64,000 nt of DNA from NCBI RefSeq assembly GCF_002878395.1, contig NC_061121.1:13463217-13527216 (forward strand), in the 5' to 3' direction. This document shows positions 46,831 to 58,300 of this stretch, piece by piece. Position numbers and translations under genes: made by a program. This DNA comes from Capsicum annuum (lineage: Eukaryota; Streptophyta; Magnoliopsida; Solanales; Solanaceae). The notes beneath the pieces were generated by a model. It did not search any database and was not told where the DNA came from. It saw nothing but the letters and a program-made list of their open reading frames with translations. Position 1 is the stretch's first letter; the number at the start of each line of letters is the position of its first letter.

Positions 46831-49800
46831 GCATAAAGAGCACAAGATTTATAAGGTCTTGTAGAAGGTTCAAGCTTCGGATTTGCAAGTGCTTGAAGAT
46901 CTTTTGGAACCATTACAAAGCCTATTCCAAATTAAAGAGAGAAGGAGGAATTTTGTAACACCCCGTATTCAAGTACGTGTATTGGCGTATTCAAGTACGT
47001 GTATTGGTTTTATTTATATGGAATTAATTTTTTTATTTTATTTATACCAGAATTTGCCCGTCGATGGTTCCATACGAAGGTTATTGAATAAGATTTACAA
47101 TGATATAAAAATTTCCAAAAACGGATAGGTTTCGGATATAATCGAGCACGTTCGAAACTATAAAATGGTGGCCGGGATATTTGGGAATAGTAAATGGGCA
47201 GAAAAATTTCCTGCATACAAACTACTGAGGCCAGCCGAATTTTTGGGTCAACTTCGAATGATCATAACTCCCTTAATATAATGAACTGGGAGAACTGCAA
47301 CCTATTAAAAGAAACATCTTTGAGTCTTCTTTCCAATGCAATTGGTTTCATCCAAATCCAACGTTTGAGTAAGGAGTTATACTCGTTTTACTTCATCCTA
47401 TCAAAACAAATTTTTAAGGTCAACTTCAAACGACCATAACTCCTTGTACAGGACGAAATGGGTGGCCTACTTTATATAAAATGAAATCCCTTTGAATTAT
47501 CCTTCCAACGATACCAATTTCACCCAAATCCGATATCGGAGCAAAGAGTTATGGTCGATCTACTTTAGCTTATCAAAACAGTCCACCAAAGAACAGATTT
47601 GACATTATTTAAATTTTAAAGGCATTTTGGTTATTTCCTATTATATTATGGACGGAAATATGTGTATATATACATGTATATGAGTTCAGAAACTCATTTT
47701 CATCATCAATCATTGATAAAGAACAAACCCTAGCCAAATTTGACCTTTAAATTACTTTTGATTCAACCGTAGAAATTCCAAAGTAATTCGATAACTGAGT
47801 TTGTCATCTCGAGAGGTTCGAACGACACCTATTATTTGTGCAAACAGGATTGCATAATCAAGAGGTAAATTCTAAGGTATGAATATTATTTGCCTTTGTT
47901 CTTTTCCATATGTATATGTGTGATAGAAGATTATATGTATTGGTTGTTATTGAAAGGTGATGGAAATAGGGTTATGGACTATTTTGCATGGTTTGGTTGT
48001 ATTGAATTGTGGAAAGTAGATATGGTAATTGATTTATGGAAGGTGGATATGGTGATATACTATTGAATTGATGATTATTTATGTTTATGGCTCAATTTGG
48101 TTTAATGGATTGGTTGGAAGGATAAATGAATCCAAACTTGATATTGGAGGATGTTGTATGAATATGCATGGCATGTGAATGTAATTGGAGTATAAGAGGG
48201 TTAAAGTGACACCCTTTATGGTGTAATTAAGGCTTACTACTTAACCACTAGTTTGGTGAATTCAAATAATTGAATTGTGACATTTGGTTGCTAATACTAG
48301 ATTGCTATATATGTTCATGTAGATAAGTAATCCGAAAAGACGGAAAGTCCATTTGGGACTAGTATTGAAGGTTGACAGTCAGGTATGTAAAGCATACTCT
48401 ATACCATATCTTTGGCATGAAAGTGAACAATTGTTCTATTAAGAAAGTTTCCAAAGTTATTCAATAACATGTGATCCATAATAGTTTTGTATGATGTCCT
48501 ACGTTACCAATGAACTTGTTTCCACCCTACGAGATGTCAAGACATTCCAATACTTACTTGTCTTCCAAATCTTACATGTTTATTGCACTAATGAATGTCA
48601 GAAGGTATCCGGTTACTCAAAGAAGATCTATGTGCTATTAATGACTCCAAAACGTTTCATTGATATACCAATAAGTTCCTACTTCATTGTTATGGCATTG
48701 ATAACTCCAAAACACTTCATTGATGTGTCAATGAGTTCTTACTTTATTGTTATTGCATTGATGGTCTATTTATATGTCTCTTATTGATGTATCATTGTTT
48801 CAAAGTATCAAAAATGCAGTGGCGTCGAAATAACAATCTCAAAGATTAATTGAACTAAGTGATGAAAGTTCTCTCTTATCGGGTGGTATTCCAGGGGCAT
48901 AAGCCTACCATGGGTCGATCCCTATTTATGTGTTTATGGGTGGTATCCCAGGAGCATAAGCCTATCATGGGTCGATCCCAGTTAATATGTACTAGAGGCA
49001 GCCTAATGGTCACAGTACAGTACAGTAATGATTACAAAGATGATAAGAACGAAGGTAAAGTGATTGAATAAATACAATGTACAGGTTGTCACAAGTTCTA
49101 GTAAGTGTGGTCCACTCCTATTACGATTTATTCACTTATTTCTGATTTCTATTGAGCTCCTATATCATATGTGATTATCTACAGCTTTACATACTCAGTA
49201 CATATTTCGTACTGACGTCCCTCACGGGGGACCTGCATTTTATGCTGCAGGCACAGGTACCTCAGCTCATACACCGCACAAGTAGGAGCTAGGATATCCA
49301 GCTGCTTTTGGTGAGCTCCAGTTTGTTTCGGGGCTTTCTGTGTCATATCCAGTCACTTTTGGTATTGTATAGAAGTTAGTTATATGGCGGGGTGTGTTCC
49401 GACTTTAGTTAAACTCTGTGTATTGTCTAGAGGCTTTGTAGACCTAATGTACAGTCAAGGTGGTGTTTTGTTAATAGACGCGATGACTCCAACGGCCAAG
49501 TATTGTATATACATATATATGTGTGCTCGAGCTTATACAGGTGATTATTTCCTTTTATATGCGATATGATGCTGTCCGAATTTCGGGTTGTCATAGAGGT
49601 ATGCATGGAAAGTATAAGGTTATGAGCTGGTTCTCCCGGGCCTCCTCGGCTACGGGTGCCAGTCCGCCCCAATAGGATTTGAGGCCTGACAGATTTCTAC
49701 ATCACATAGGCGCCTCAACTAAGGGCATTGTAGTCTTTTAAGACCTCCCTTTTACACTCCAAATGAGCACCCTTCATTAAGGGCATTTTAGTCATTGTTA

Positions 49801-50243
49801 TGTAATAGTATAAATGAACCTTTTAGCTTCCATTTTCATTAGTTTTGAAGAATTGATTGAGTGAAACTCAAATTGTATTTTCTTTCCTTAGTGTAGGGCT
49901 TGGAAAAGCCATTGTAGTGTAGGTCTTGGAAAAGACATTGAAACTAGGGTCATCATTGAGTGTGGAATCACTCTTGTTGAAATTTTGACAAGAAAGGTTG
50001 GGTGCTTGAGGAGTTGATCCCTTTGTGTCCACCTAAGAATGAAGTGTTGTCCATTAATGGTGAGGTGTGTTTAAGTTTTTAATATACACTTAGGTGCTAA
50101 TCATTAGAGTTGGTGCATGTTTCATTACTATCTTTCATTTAATGCAATTTTCTTCTTGTTTCTACTTCATCTCGTCTTTCTTTAGTTGTTGATTTTTGCT
50201 TCCTTAGTCTTGAATTTCGGTTATAGCTTTGTTTTAGCTATCA
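46823..50243 (+). repeat. 3' LTR, split by a solo LTR
   Basis: The two pieces are 46823-46953 and 49692-50243. Together they are about 683 bp and align with the 5' LTR throughout (for example CATAGGCGCCTCAACTAAGG against CATAAACGCCTCAACTAAGG). Confidence 0.9.
46954..49691 (+). mobile_element. Solo LTR, 2.74 kb, inserted in the 3' LTR
   Basis: Starts TGTAACACCCCGTATTCAAG and ends GATTTGAGGCCTGACA. The right flank GATTT (49692-49696) matches the left flank AATTT (46949-46953) except one base, and the undisturbed 5' LTR has GGGATTTCTA at this site. Near its end are GCAGGCACAGGTACCTCAGC and TCGGCTACGGGTGCCAGTCC, as in Del/Tekay-like LTRs. A ~65-bp unit (CATAAGCCTACCATGGGTCG) is duplicated at about 48880-48985. 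Confidence 0.88.
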
Positions 50244-50620
50244 GGTTTGAAATTAGCAAACAACTATCATTTCGAACATAGTCAATTGTCATTCACATTG
50301 TTCCTCGTGAATTCAATCTCTACTCTTAATTGGATAAATATATTGACAATGACCGTCTTTCACTTAAATTGACGTGTAAGTTCAGCGTTATCAGAGATAG
50401 ACTGAAAAAATATTATGAGAAAAATACTTATTCAAGATTTGACGCTGCATTAACTCACTGAAGGCATGACCTTAATTAGATAGGAAGATTTGAAGGATAT
50501 GATGAGAGTACGTAGGTTAATAGACCGTAGTGTGTTGTCTTGCTATTCAACCATATTAGCAATCATAATGTTACTCATTTAGTCTTTTGTCTTTGATTTT
50601 CATTATTGTATGTAATTTTT

Positions 50621-52905
50621 TGTACTTCAATTTTAAATTGGATTAATTATGTAGAAAGATTATATTGAAAGGGAGTGTTAAAGCAACATTAAAATTATTT
50701 TTGTATGATTTATAAGACACGAATTTAAATTGTGAATGCAATTACTAATACTAAATAAGTTGTCTACATTATATTTCTAGAAGTATTTAAGTTTTTTTAA
50801 TCCAATGTGACGTGAAATACTTTGTGTGTCACGCTTTCTTTTATATAAAACCTTTTATTATTAATGCATATAAAGTTCAACCTTATTCTAATTGTGGGGC
50901 CAGTTGAAGAATACTAATTTGGACTAATTTATTTCTAACTTGGGTCATATTTCATATCCCACATATAACCAAAAGAACGACTTACTAAAATATTAAATCC
51001 AAAGCTAGAAAAGCTTATCACCCACGTGTCGATTGTAAACTTAATTAATTTAAACTAATCCAAAAGCACAGCTCCCCACTTTTCTCTTTCTTCTTCGTTG
51101 ACAGCTAAGTGTGATTAATTATTAATCATCACAAAGATCCAATTAATAATTATTGCTAGTATTTTTTTTTTACACTTTGTTTGATCTATTTTTTTTTAAT
51201 TTGTTTAATAAAAAATGATTTTTTGTTCTTTTTAGAAACTCCTAGTTTGCACTTTTTACATAACATGTTTAATCAAAATTAAAATTGCATATCTTTTATT
51301 TACTTTTTTCTTTGTCCATCTTTACTTATTCAATATACTAAAAATAAATATCAAATAATATTTATCCACTTTAAAAAATTAATAAATATTTTAATTTACT
51401 CTTACACCTAAACATCGTTTTTTACCCAACATTTCTCGAAATATTAGATTTGTTATAAACAAAAAGTGATATAATAATTATTTTTATATTATTTATTATT
51501 TTTCAAAATAAATGTATCAAGTAAATTGTGAAAAGTACAGATACTTGAAAGAAGTAACACTACAAATTTCAAAACTAAAACAAATTAAAACAAGGAGCGT
51601 AATTTGCATCTTATACTGTTTTTCATATATTTTTTATATAATTATACTTAATTTATATATAATAAATATTGAAGCATCAAATATTAACGCCTATGTTCGC
51701 CCTCAATCCACGTGGTGATCTCTGTATCTCTTCGAACAACCTTAACACGTGTCATGTTATGTAAGACTTGTTAGTTTCTTAACACGTGTCTCACTATTAT
51801 TTTAAGAAGTATATTTCTCTCTCAAGGGATTTAGTAGTTTAATCCTCATAATAGTCCTCATGTACCCTACTTGTTTCAAAGGTCCCCCCTCCTACTTGTG
51901 ACGTGTCACATTTACTCCTTCAAAAGTGATATATTATTATTTACATTTTAGATTTGAATTTATTTATAAATATGATACGTTATTTAAATTGAGGATCTAC
52001 TAAAATATTTTTTTTATTTTGTAGACATAAGTTTCACGTATTATTATTTTCAGATTTTATTTATAAAATTTCACTCATGTTATTGTGGCTTTTGTGTGGG
52101 CTATTGATGTAAATAATACACTGCTTATGCCCCTTGAAAGGTACTATTAGGTTTGAGAATGTATAAAGAATTGTCACATTATGATATTATATTTAAATAA
52201 TGAGTAAAAGGCTATTAATAGCATTACCAAATTATCTTCTAGAATGATCTAACAAATCAGATCTTGAAAAGAGTCACATGTGCTTATCAAATGAGTTAAT
52301 GTTGTGGATGTGATAATCAGGATTGTGATGGAATAATAACTTTTTTTATGTTTAGTTAAAGATTTAGAGTTTGAACTTTGCTGATTATGCAATGGAGACT
52401 AAGGCTTTTTGATGTGATTTTAAGATTAATCAAGATTTAATATAGATATTAGATATCAAATTTAATATATTATTATTTTACTCTAATAAAAAATTAGTAT
52501 TACAACAACATACTCAATATTAGAGATGAGCATTTGATGTTTTCAAAGTTCAATTTCAATTATCAATAATTAAAAGTAGGTATCAAACATTGATATGGTA
52601 AGTCGATAGTTTACATATTTAAGAAAGTATTTGTTGATAAGATATGTTATTTTTTATTTGCTCAATATTTGTCATGTTAGTTTCTTTAGAGAAATTAGAA
52701 GATTAAATCTCCACTTCAAGTTCTGACATTAATTTATCGATATAGACCAATCAAGTAATCTGAAATTTTGAATCACTCGTTATGGTTTCCACACATATAT
52801 GGTGAATAGTCGATATTTAGTTCGATATTTTCATACTTACTTCTACATATAAATTGGCGTAATTTCACAAATAGGATCTCAAGAAGATGAAGTATACACA
52901 AATTT
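50621..52905. other. Non-coding region with several ACGTG motifs
   Basis: CACGTG cores lie at 51023-51028 (CCACGTGTC), 51709-51714 (CCACGTGG), 51746-51751 (ACACGTGTC) and 51783-51788 (ACACGTGTC), plus ACGTGTC at 51901. These are G-box/ABRE-type words that bZIP factors bind. They lie 3.5-4.4 kb upstream of the AFP start, beyond a TRIM element, so a role there is uncertain. No coding feature. Confidence 0.45.
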
Positions 52906-53477
52906 TGTTGGGAACCAAACAATCTCACATCGAAAAAATAGAGGAAATATGTTTTATATTTAAAGTATCATCCAACTCCACTATTATGAGGCATTTTGAG
53001 AGGTGCCCAAAAACAAATTCGTGAGGGCTTGGCTCAAAGCGAACAATATCATACTAGTGCGGAGTTACACGCGGTCCCAACAAGTGGTATCAAAGCCCAG
53101 GTTCAGGTGTATCGGAGTAGTGGACTGCGGTTCTCGGTGAAAAACGACAAGACTGGAGATCTGCAGGTGGTGCCTTGTGTCGAAAAATAGAGGAAACATG
53201 TCCTATATTTAAAGTATCATTCAACTCCACTAAATGAGCCCTTTTGGGAGATGCCCAAAAATAAATCCGTGAGGGATTGTGCGGAGTTTGGGTGAAGTGA
53301 CATGCGGTCCCAACATTGTTGGAAAGCAAACAATCCCACATCGAAAAAATAGAGGAAACATGTCCTATATTTAAAGTATCATCCAACTCCACTAAATGAG
53401 ACCTTTTGGGAGATGTCCAAAAATAAATTCGTGAGGAATTATGCGGAGTTTGGGTGAAGTGACACGCGATCCCAACA
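52906..53477 (+). mobile_element. TRIM element (miniature LTR retrotransposon), three LTR copies
   Basis: LTR1 is 52906-53082 (TGTTGGGAACC ... GGTCCCAACA). The primer site TGGTATCAAAGCC is at 53085-53097, followed by a ~75-bp internal part. LTR2 (about 53176-53315) lacks its first ~35 bp. LTR3 is 53317-53477 (TGTTGGAAAGC ... GATCCCAACA). AATTT flanks the whole at 52901-52905 and 53478-53482. All copies carry the TCCCACATCG / TCTCACATCG word typical of plant TRIMs. Non-coding. Confidence 0.92.
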
Positions 53478-53942
53478 AATTTTACATATATCTTAGTCAG
53501 ATAAATAGATTATCTCGGAGAACCAAGGGCTCATTTGGAACACTACATTATAAAAGATGAGAAAATATTTTTATGAGTAAAATTTTTATTTAATTTTTAT
53601 CTTAAGCCTGATATACTTGAGCCGGTCTTATTCTTCTTGAGAGAGTACTACTTATTCCATGTGATGTACACAAGAAGCCTTATACGCACATTCACAAATC
53701 AAGATGGGCTCAAGCCTCAAAACTATGAAGAGTTTCCACTAAAAAGCAAAATATTTTTAATTTGAAGCAAAATATTTCTAATTTGGTGAATCAACAATGT
53801 GTCCTACTCAATACAAACATAATTGGCAAAAATACAGATAATGATGGTGTGAATGACCACATACTAAACTTCCCACATTACTATAAATTTCTCTAGAAAA
53901 AAACAGTATAGACCACCAAAAAGGGAGCTATTCAGTCAGTCC

Positions 53943-53950
53943 CACGTGTC
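53943..53950 (+). promoter_or_regulatory. ABRE/G-box CACGTGTC upstream of AFP
   Basis: CCCACGTGTC lies 1.43 kb upstream of the AFP start codon. ABI5-class bZIP proteins bind this sequence, and AFP genes are generally ABA-induced, so it is a reasonable candidate. Nothing here proves use. Confidence 0.4.
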
Positions 53951-55273
53951 TTTCTTCTCTCTCTTTCTTTCTGACACTTGTCCTTTCTCAGTACTTTCTT
54001 TGTCCCCCCCTCCAATCACAAGGGCATTCTTGTCTTTTCATCTTCAACCACCCCATTACCCCACTTTTGTTTTCCCTTATGGTCTGTTTGCCATTAAGAA
54101 AAACATCTCTCAAAAATATTTTAAATTATTTCATATTTGATTGGCTTATTTGATAATCGAAACACAATAAACAAGAACAAATGATAGGTATCACGAGCAA
54201 GATCAGCTCCACCTTAACATCGACGTCTAAATCCTAAACTATCATACTATAGCTAGTGTGCGACAAACACCAACAAGCATGCACCTCGAATGCAAGACAA
54301 AACTTCTACTCAACGAATCTTCTACTCTAATGTGCGTCCTTCATATTTTCCTATCCAAGGTCACGTTTTCGGTAATCAAAAAATATATCATATTTTGTCT
54401 AATCACCTCTCGTCAATACTTCTTGATTTTTCTTCTACTCCCCATATCTACTATATCCAAACTCTCGGACCTCTCACTAAAGTATTTGTACCTTGTTCCT
54501 TCACATATTTGAACTATTTCAATCTCGCACATCTCATCTTACCGACCACATAGTCACTCCCACCTTTCAACCTCATAATCCAACATCAACTCGAGTCCCG
54601 AATATTCTCCCAACTCTCGACCTCAATTCAGAATGTGGCTCCCCATCTTGATCCCTGACCATGACTTTTGACCTCGTCTCTCTCCTCTAACCTCAATTCG
54701 TCTCCCGACTCCCAATTCAAACTCGAATCAAGTTTGAACCAGAGTTGTGTTTATTATTATATTATTTTTTTCAGAATATATATTTAAATATTATAATAAT
54801 TTTTTAAAGTAATTAATAATCAAAAAATAAGTATGTAAACCACTTATATTTTGTGTGAAAACATTTTGCTGCCAAACACATCCTTAATCTTTCTTTCCTG
54901 CCTGTTTCTATCTTTCTGGGTCTTGTTTTGATTTGTTAGTAATATTTCATTATTCTTTACTCTCCCCCTCTCATTGCATTACCTCTTTGCTCCTCCTACA
55001 CATTTTCTTGATTTTCCGGCCACCCTTTTTGCCGGAACACAACATTTTCTGGCCAAGATTACATTTTTCTGCCATTTTTTTCTCTTTTTCTTGGTAGATT
55101 TTTAACCATTTTCTTGGTTTTTCTGCCACCCTTTTGGCTATATTTACTTTTTGGTCCTCAGTTGGGATTTCAAGTGCAAAATTTGGGTGTAAAGACTGAA
55201 TCTTTAAGCTTGTTTTGAGTTAATATGCAGTTAAAGATTAGATTTTTCCATTTGGGTGTGGTTAAATCAGATC
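53951..55273 (+). promoter_or_regulatory. AFP upstream region and 5' UTR
   Basis: 54170-54760 is C-rich non-coding DNA with no domain. 54890-55270 is pyrimidine-rich (TCTCCCCCTCTCATTGCATT) and looks like a leader. The transcription start cannot be fixed. Confidence 0.4.
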
Positions 55274-55375
55274 ATGGAAGTGTTAAACATGCAAATACAT
55301 GTGAAAACAGGTAAGTTTGGTGAGAGTAGTAGGTATAATTTGGTGTTCTTGATATTTGTTGTGTTTATGGTTTGA
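55274..55375 (+). promoter_or_regulatory. Upstream ORF, 33 codons, ending one base before the AFP start
   Basis: ATG at 55274 opens MEVLNMQIHVKTGKFGESSR and a hydrophobic tail (NLVFLIFVVFMV), with TGA at 55373-55375. The main ATG is at 55377. A perfect splice-donor word, CAG|GTAAGT, lies inside it at 55308-55316. If the transcript starts upstream and is not spliced here, ribosomes would meet this frame first, which could hold down AFP translation. Confidence 0.55.
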
Positions 55376-55376
55376 C

Positions 55377-58300
55377 ATGGGAGATAATATAGATGAGAAA
55401 AGAAAAAGTAGTAGACTTGAAATGGAGAATCTTTCAATGGAAACAACTAGATTTTCTAGAGATTTGTTGCAAAGATTCATGGGGGGTATTGGTGGTAGTA
55501 GTAGTAGTAGTACTAGTAGTTCAAGAAAATCTGGACCTGGGGTGGTTGGTGATGCAGCAAAGGAGGTAAAGGAGGAAGAAGATGAAGGAGAAGTTGAGTT
55601 GAATCTTGGTTTATCATTGGGAGGTAGATTTGGTGTTGACAAATCTTGTAGTAATAAGTTGATGAGGTCTTCTTCAGTAGCTTCTTGTTTACCAGTAGTT
55701 AGAGATGATGATGTTCTTGCACCACCAGTAGTGTCTTATCCTAGTTTAGTGAGAACATCTTCTTTGCCAGTGGAAACTGAGGAAGAATGGAGGAAGAGAA
55801 AGGAGTTGCAAACTTTGAGAAGAATGGAAGCTAAGAGGAGAAGATCAGAGAAACAAAGGAATTTAAGGGGTGATAAAGAAAGTGGAGGGGGAAGTGGTAG
55901 TGGTGGGGGAGGAAGTATGGAAGATGAAAAGAGGGAAATTGAGATGAATTTAAGAGGCAGATTAGATAAAGAACAGTACTGGGCGACCGCAAAAAGATTT
56001 GGATTATCGGTATCTCCAACGTTGGCTGGTGTTGCAAGGCAAGGTAGTTTATCAGGTGGTGGAATAGATTTGACAATGGGGAAAGGTAAAAAACAAGGAC
56101 ATGGGCAATTGGGGTCACAAGGTTCTGTTGAATCCCAAGGTGGTGGTGGTGGTGGTGGTAGTTCTTCAAGCATGTCTGAATTGGAAAGTAAACTTCCACA
56201 AGGTACAATTTTTTATCTTAATTTTTGCAATATTAACATTCATTATATATTTATTCCTTTTAAAAATTCAATTCTTGAGACTTGATTGCTAGTTGAATTA
56301 GAATATTATACTACTGCAATAATCTCAATGCTTTGGGATTGAAAAAATTTCTTCTTGGGTAAGGAGTGGTTTATCACATGTTGCAGTGAGGGATTCTTAA
56401 AGACTTGTTATTGTACAATATTGGTCATAAATGATTCTGTGGAGTTATCTGTTGACAGAAATATGGCTTTTTTTTGGGTGTGTGAGCTGTTGAATGAATC
56501 TCATACATTTAGTCAAATCTTGCTGCTGAGGGTCCCCCCTTCACTTTCACTGTTTACAAGTTTCTGTGGTACTTGTTCATGTCTTCTGTCTTATTGCCGT
56601 TCACTGCATTCTTGATACTCTTTAAACCCAACCCTCACCAAGTCACCGCGCTATAGGCTGTGGCTTAGTGGTTAATGAATCAGATGAAAACCGTGGGTGA
56701 CCATTATTCAAGTGGTACTTGGGTTGGTAGGAGGTAGCAGGTGTCGTGTGGAATAGGCGAAGTGGGCGCCAGCTAAGTCGGGCACCACCATAAAAAGGAG
56801 TAAATTAAACAACTCACCCTGCCCTCCTTCACCCCTCTAGTAATCAACAGTAGTCTCCATTTCATCTTGCTAACTCAAACCTGAGCCTAATGGTTGGAGG
56901 TGAAGGTGTTGTATGACTAATTAGACAGCCCTCCCAAGTCTCACCTAATTTGTGATTTAAAATTGTTGTATTCTATTTCTAGCACCTCGAGATTGTCATG
57001 CTATATTGACTATTTGGAAGTACTCGACTGATTGGTGAGTGTTGTGGTCGTGCTGTAGGTTTGATTAGGTTAACTAGGTGGCTTGAGTAACTTTTCTTTT
57101 GTTGCCACATCCTTGGAAGTTACAATAATTGCACGAAAAATGCACGGGCTTAAAAGAGATAGGAAAATGTGTACGATAAAACTTTGCAGGTGCAGTTGTT
57201 TGAGCAAAAAGTTATCTGATGTAAAATATCTTCTTAATCTTCAAATGCTTGATTTGATGTGAACTTAATATGTTAGAAATACTCATAAATACTATAATGC
57301 ACCCCTCGGTAGCATGTGGTAGTGCTGATTTGGCTACATCAATTTTCTTTTTCAATGTATCATATGAAGACTAAGTCTGATATCCTTTTCTCAGAGACTA
57401 GAGATTCATATCTTCCCTACAAAATAATTATCCAGAATTCACTACTTCCAATTAAACAGCAAGGAGGAGAAAGCTCGACCGTTATTAGCTGTAGACTTGG
57501 GTAACCAAACTAGCTCATTTATTTGTGGGCTATTTCGCATAATTAAATCAAGAGCATTCATTCTTTTATTGGATGATAAAATAAAGAGACCTTAGGATAA
57601 ATAAATGCCACTATGTCTATATAATGCCTACTTCCTGAGAGCTTTCGAAATTCTCGACAACTTATATCTAGCTACTTGAATGTGTTCTAGTCTCAATTGA
57701 TTTAGTGGTAGCATTAATCAAACTAACAGATGTCTCTAGATGGTGTATTTTCCTTCTCACCCAAGGAGTCAATTCATATGTGATTAAAGCCTGGTGAATT
57801 TTGGACGTCATGGTTCCAAATGCTTGCTCTATCGCCACTTTTGGTAAGCACCAATCTTATTAGGGTCTTATTTGCGAGTTACCTGTTACCTATTAGGCAA
57901 TCAAGATCGTTGCTATCTCTCTTTTCTTTCTCTTTTTGGTTGTGGTCCTTGTGATAGAATGGCTTTAGGGTCGAGGGAGATTTATCTGCTCCTATTCATG
58001 CAGCTCCCTTGGACTTTGCTGTATGTACAATTTCCTGAATATCCCATAACTGTAAGTTGACTTGCTAGTTGATGCATATGGACCTTTGTTGTTAGATAGG
58101 TAATTTATGTTGGATGCTCTTTTTGCTTTCCAGCTTTTTACTCCTTAATGTCCATGCACATTTGCCGCTATCTCCATATTTGATAACTAAAGGGATTTCT
58201 AATATCTATATTCCTCACGAGTTGTTATTATTCACTTTTTAGGTAGCTCCTCTATCCCTGGTCGGGTGCAAGATGTAAAACAATAATCTTTTAGGTTTAT

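Larger units (their letters stand above)
42744..50243 (+). mobile_element. LTR retrotransposon with a non-gag/pol reading frame
   Basis: The 5' LTR is 42744-43444 (TGATACAAG ... TTATCA). The primer site TGGTATCAGAGCC (initiator tRNA-Met type) follows at 43447-43459. A leader of ~1.2 kb and a long reading frame come next, then the purine-rich AGATGGAGAGGA before the 3' LTR starting at 46823. The 3' LTR ends at 50243 and is itself split by a solo LTR. Flanks GATTT (42739-42743) and GGTTT (50244-50248) differ at one base. No protease, RT, RNase H or integrase motif is seen, so the element depended on a partner. Confidence 0.85.
38980..50393 (+). mobile_element. Solo LTR (net ~1.5 kb) interrupted by two younger insertions
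   Basis: Starts TGATAAGTCGTCAATTTGAT and ends CAGCGTTATCA, so the ends are TGATAA ... TTATCA. Flanks GAGGT (38975-38979) and GAGAT (50394-50398) differ at one base. After removing the insertions at 40015-42407 and 42744-50248 about 1516 bp remain. Both outer flanks belong to one LINE fragment, which supports the boundaries. 39200-39340 is rich in GCGATCGCGA-type words. An Athila-like origin is possible but not proven. Confidence 0.7.
38700..50620 (+). pseudogene. LINE reverse-transcriptase C-terminal fragment, split by a nested LTR cluster
   Basis: 38700-38979 translates in broken frames to the C-terminal part of an RTE-like LINE (IRDKIEWLCWRTRC, then TRGRGR-like sequence at the break), the same region as 2371-2667 but on +. 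After the insertion at 38980-50393 it resumes at 50394 with LKKYYEK and LTEGMTLIR-like sequence, the usual continuation after RGRG. The right limit is approximate. No function remains. Confidence 0.6.

Noticed and set aside
55736..56208. Long minus-strand frames (125-145 codons)
   Set aside because: Antisense shadows of AFP exon 1, whose sense frame has all the family motifs.
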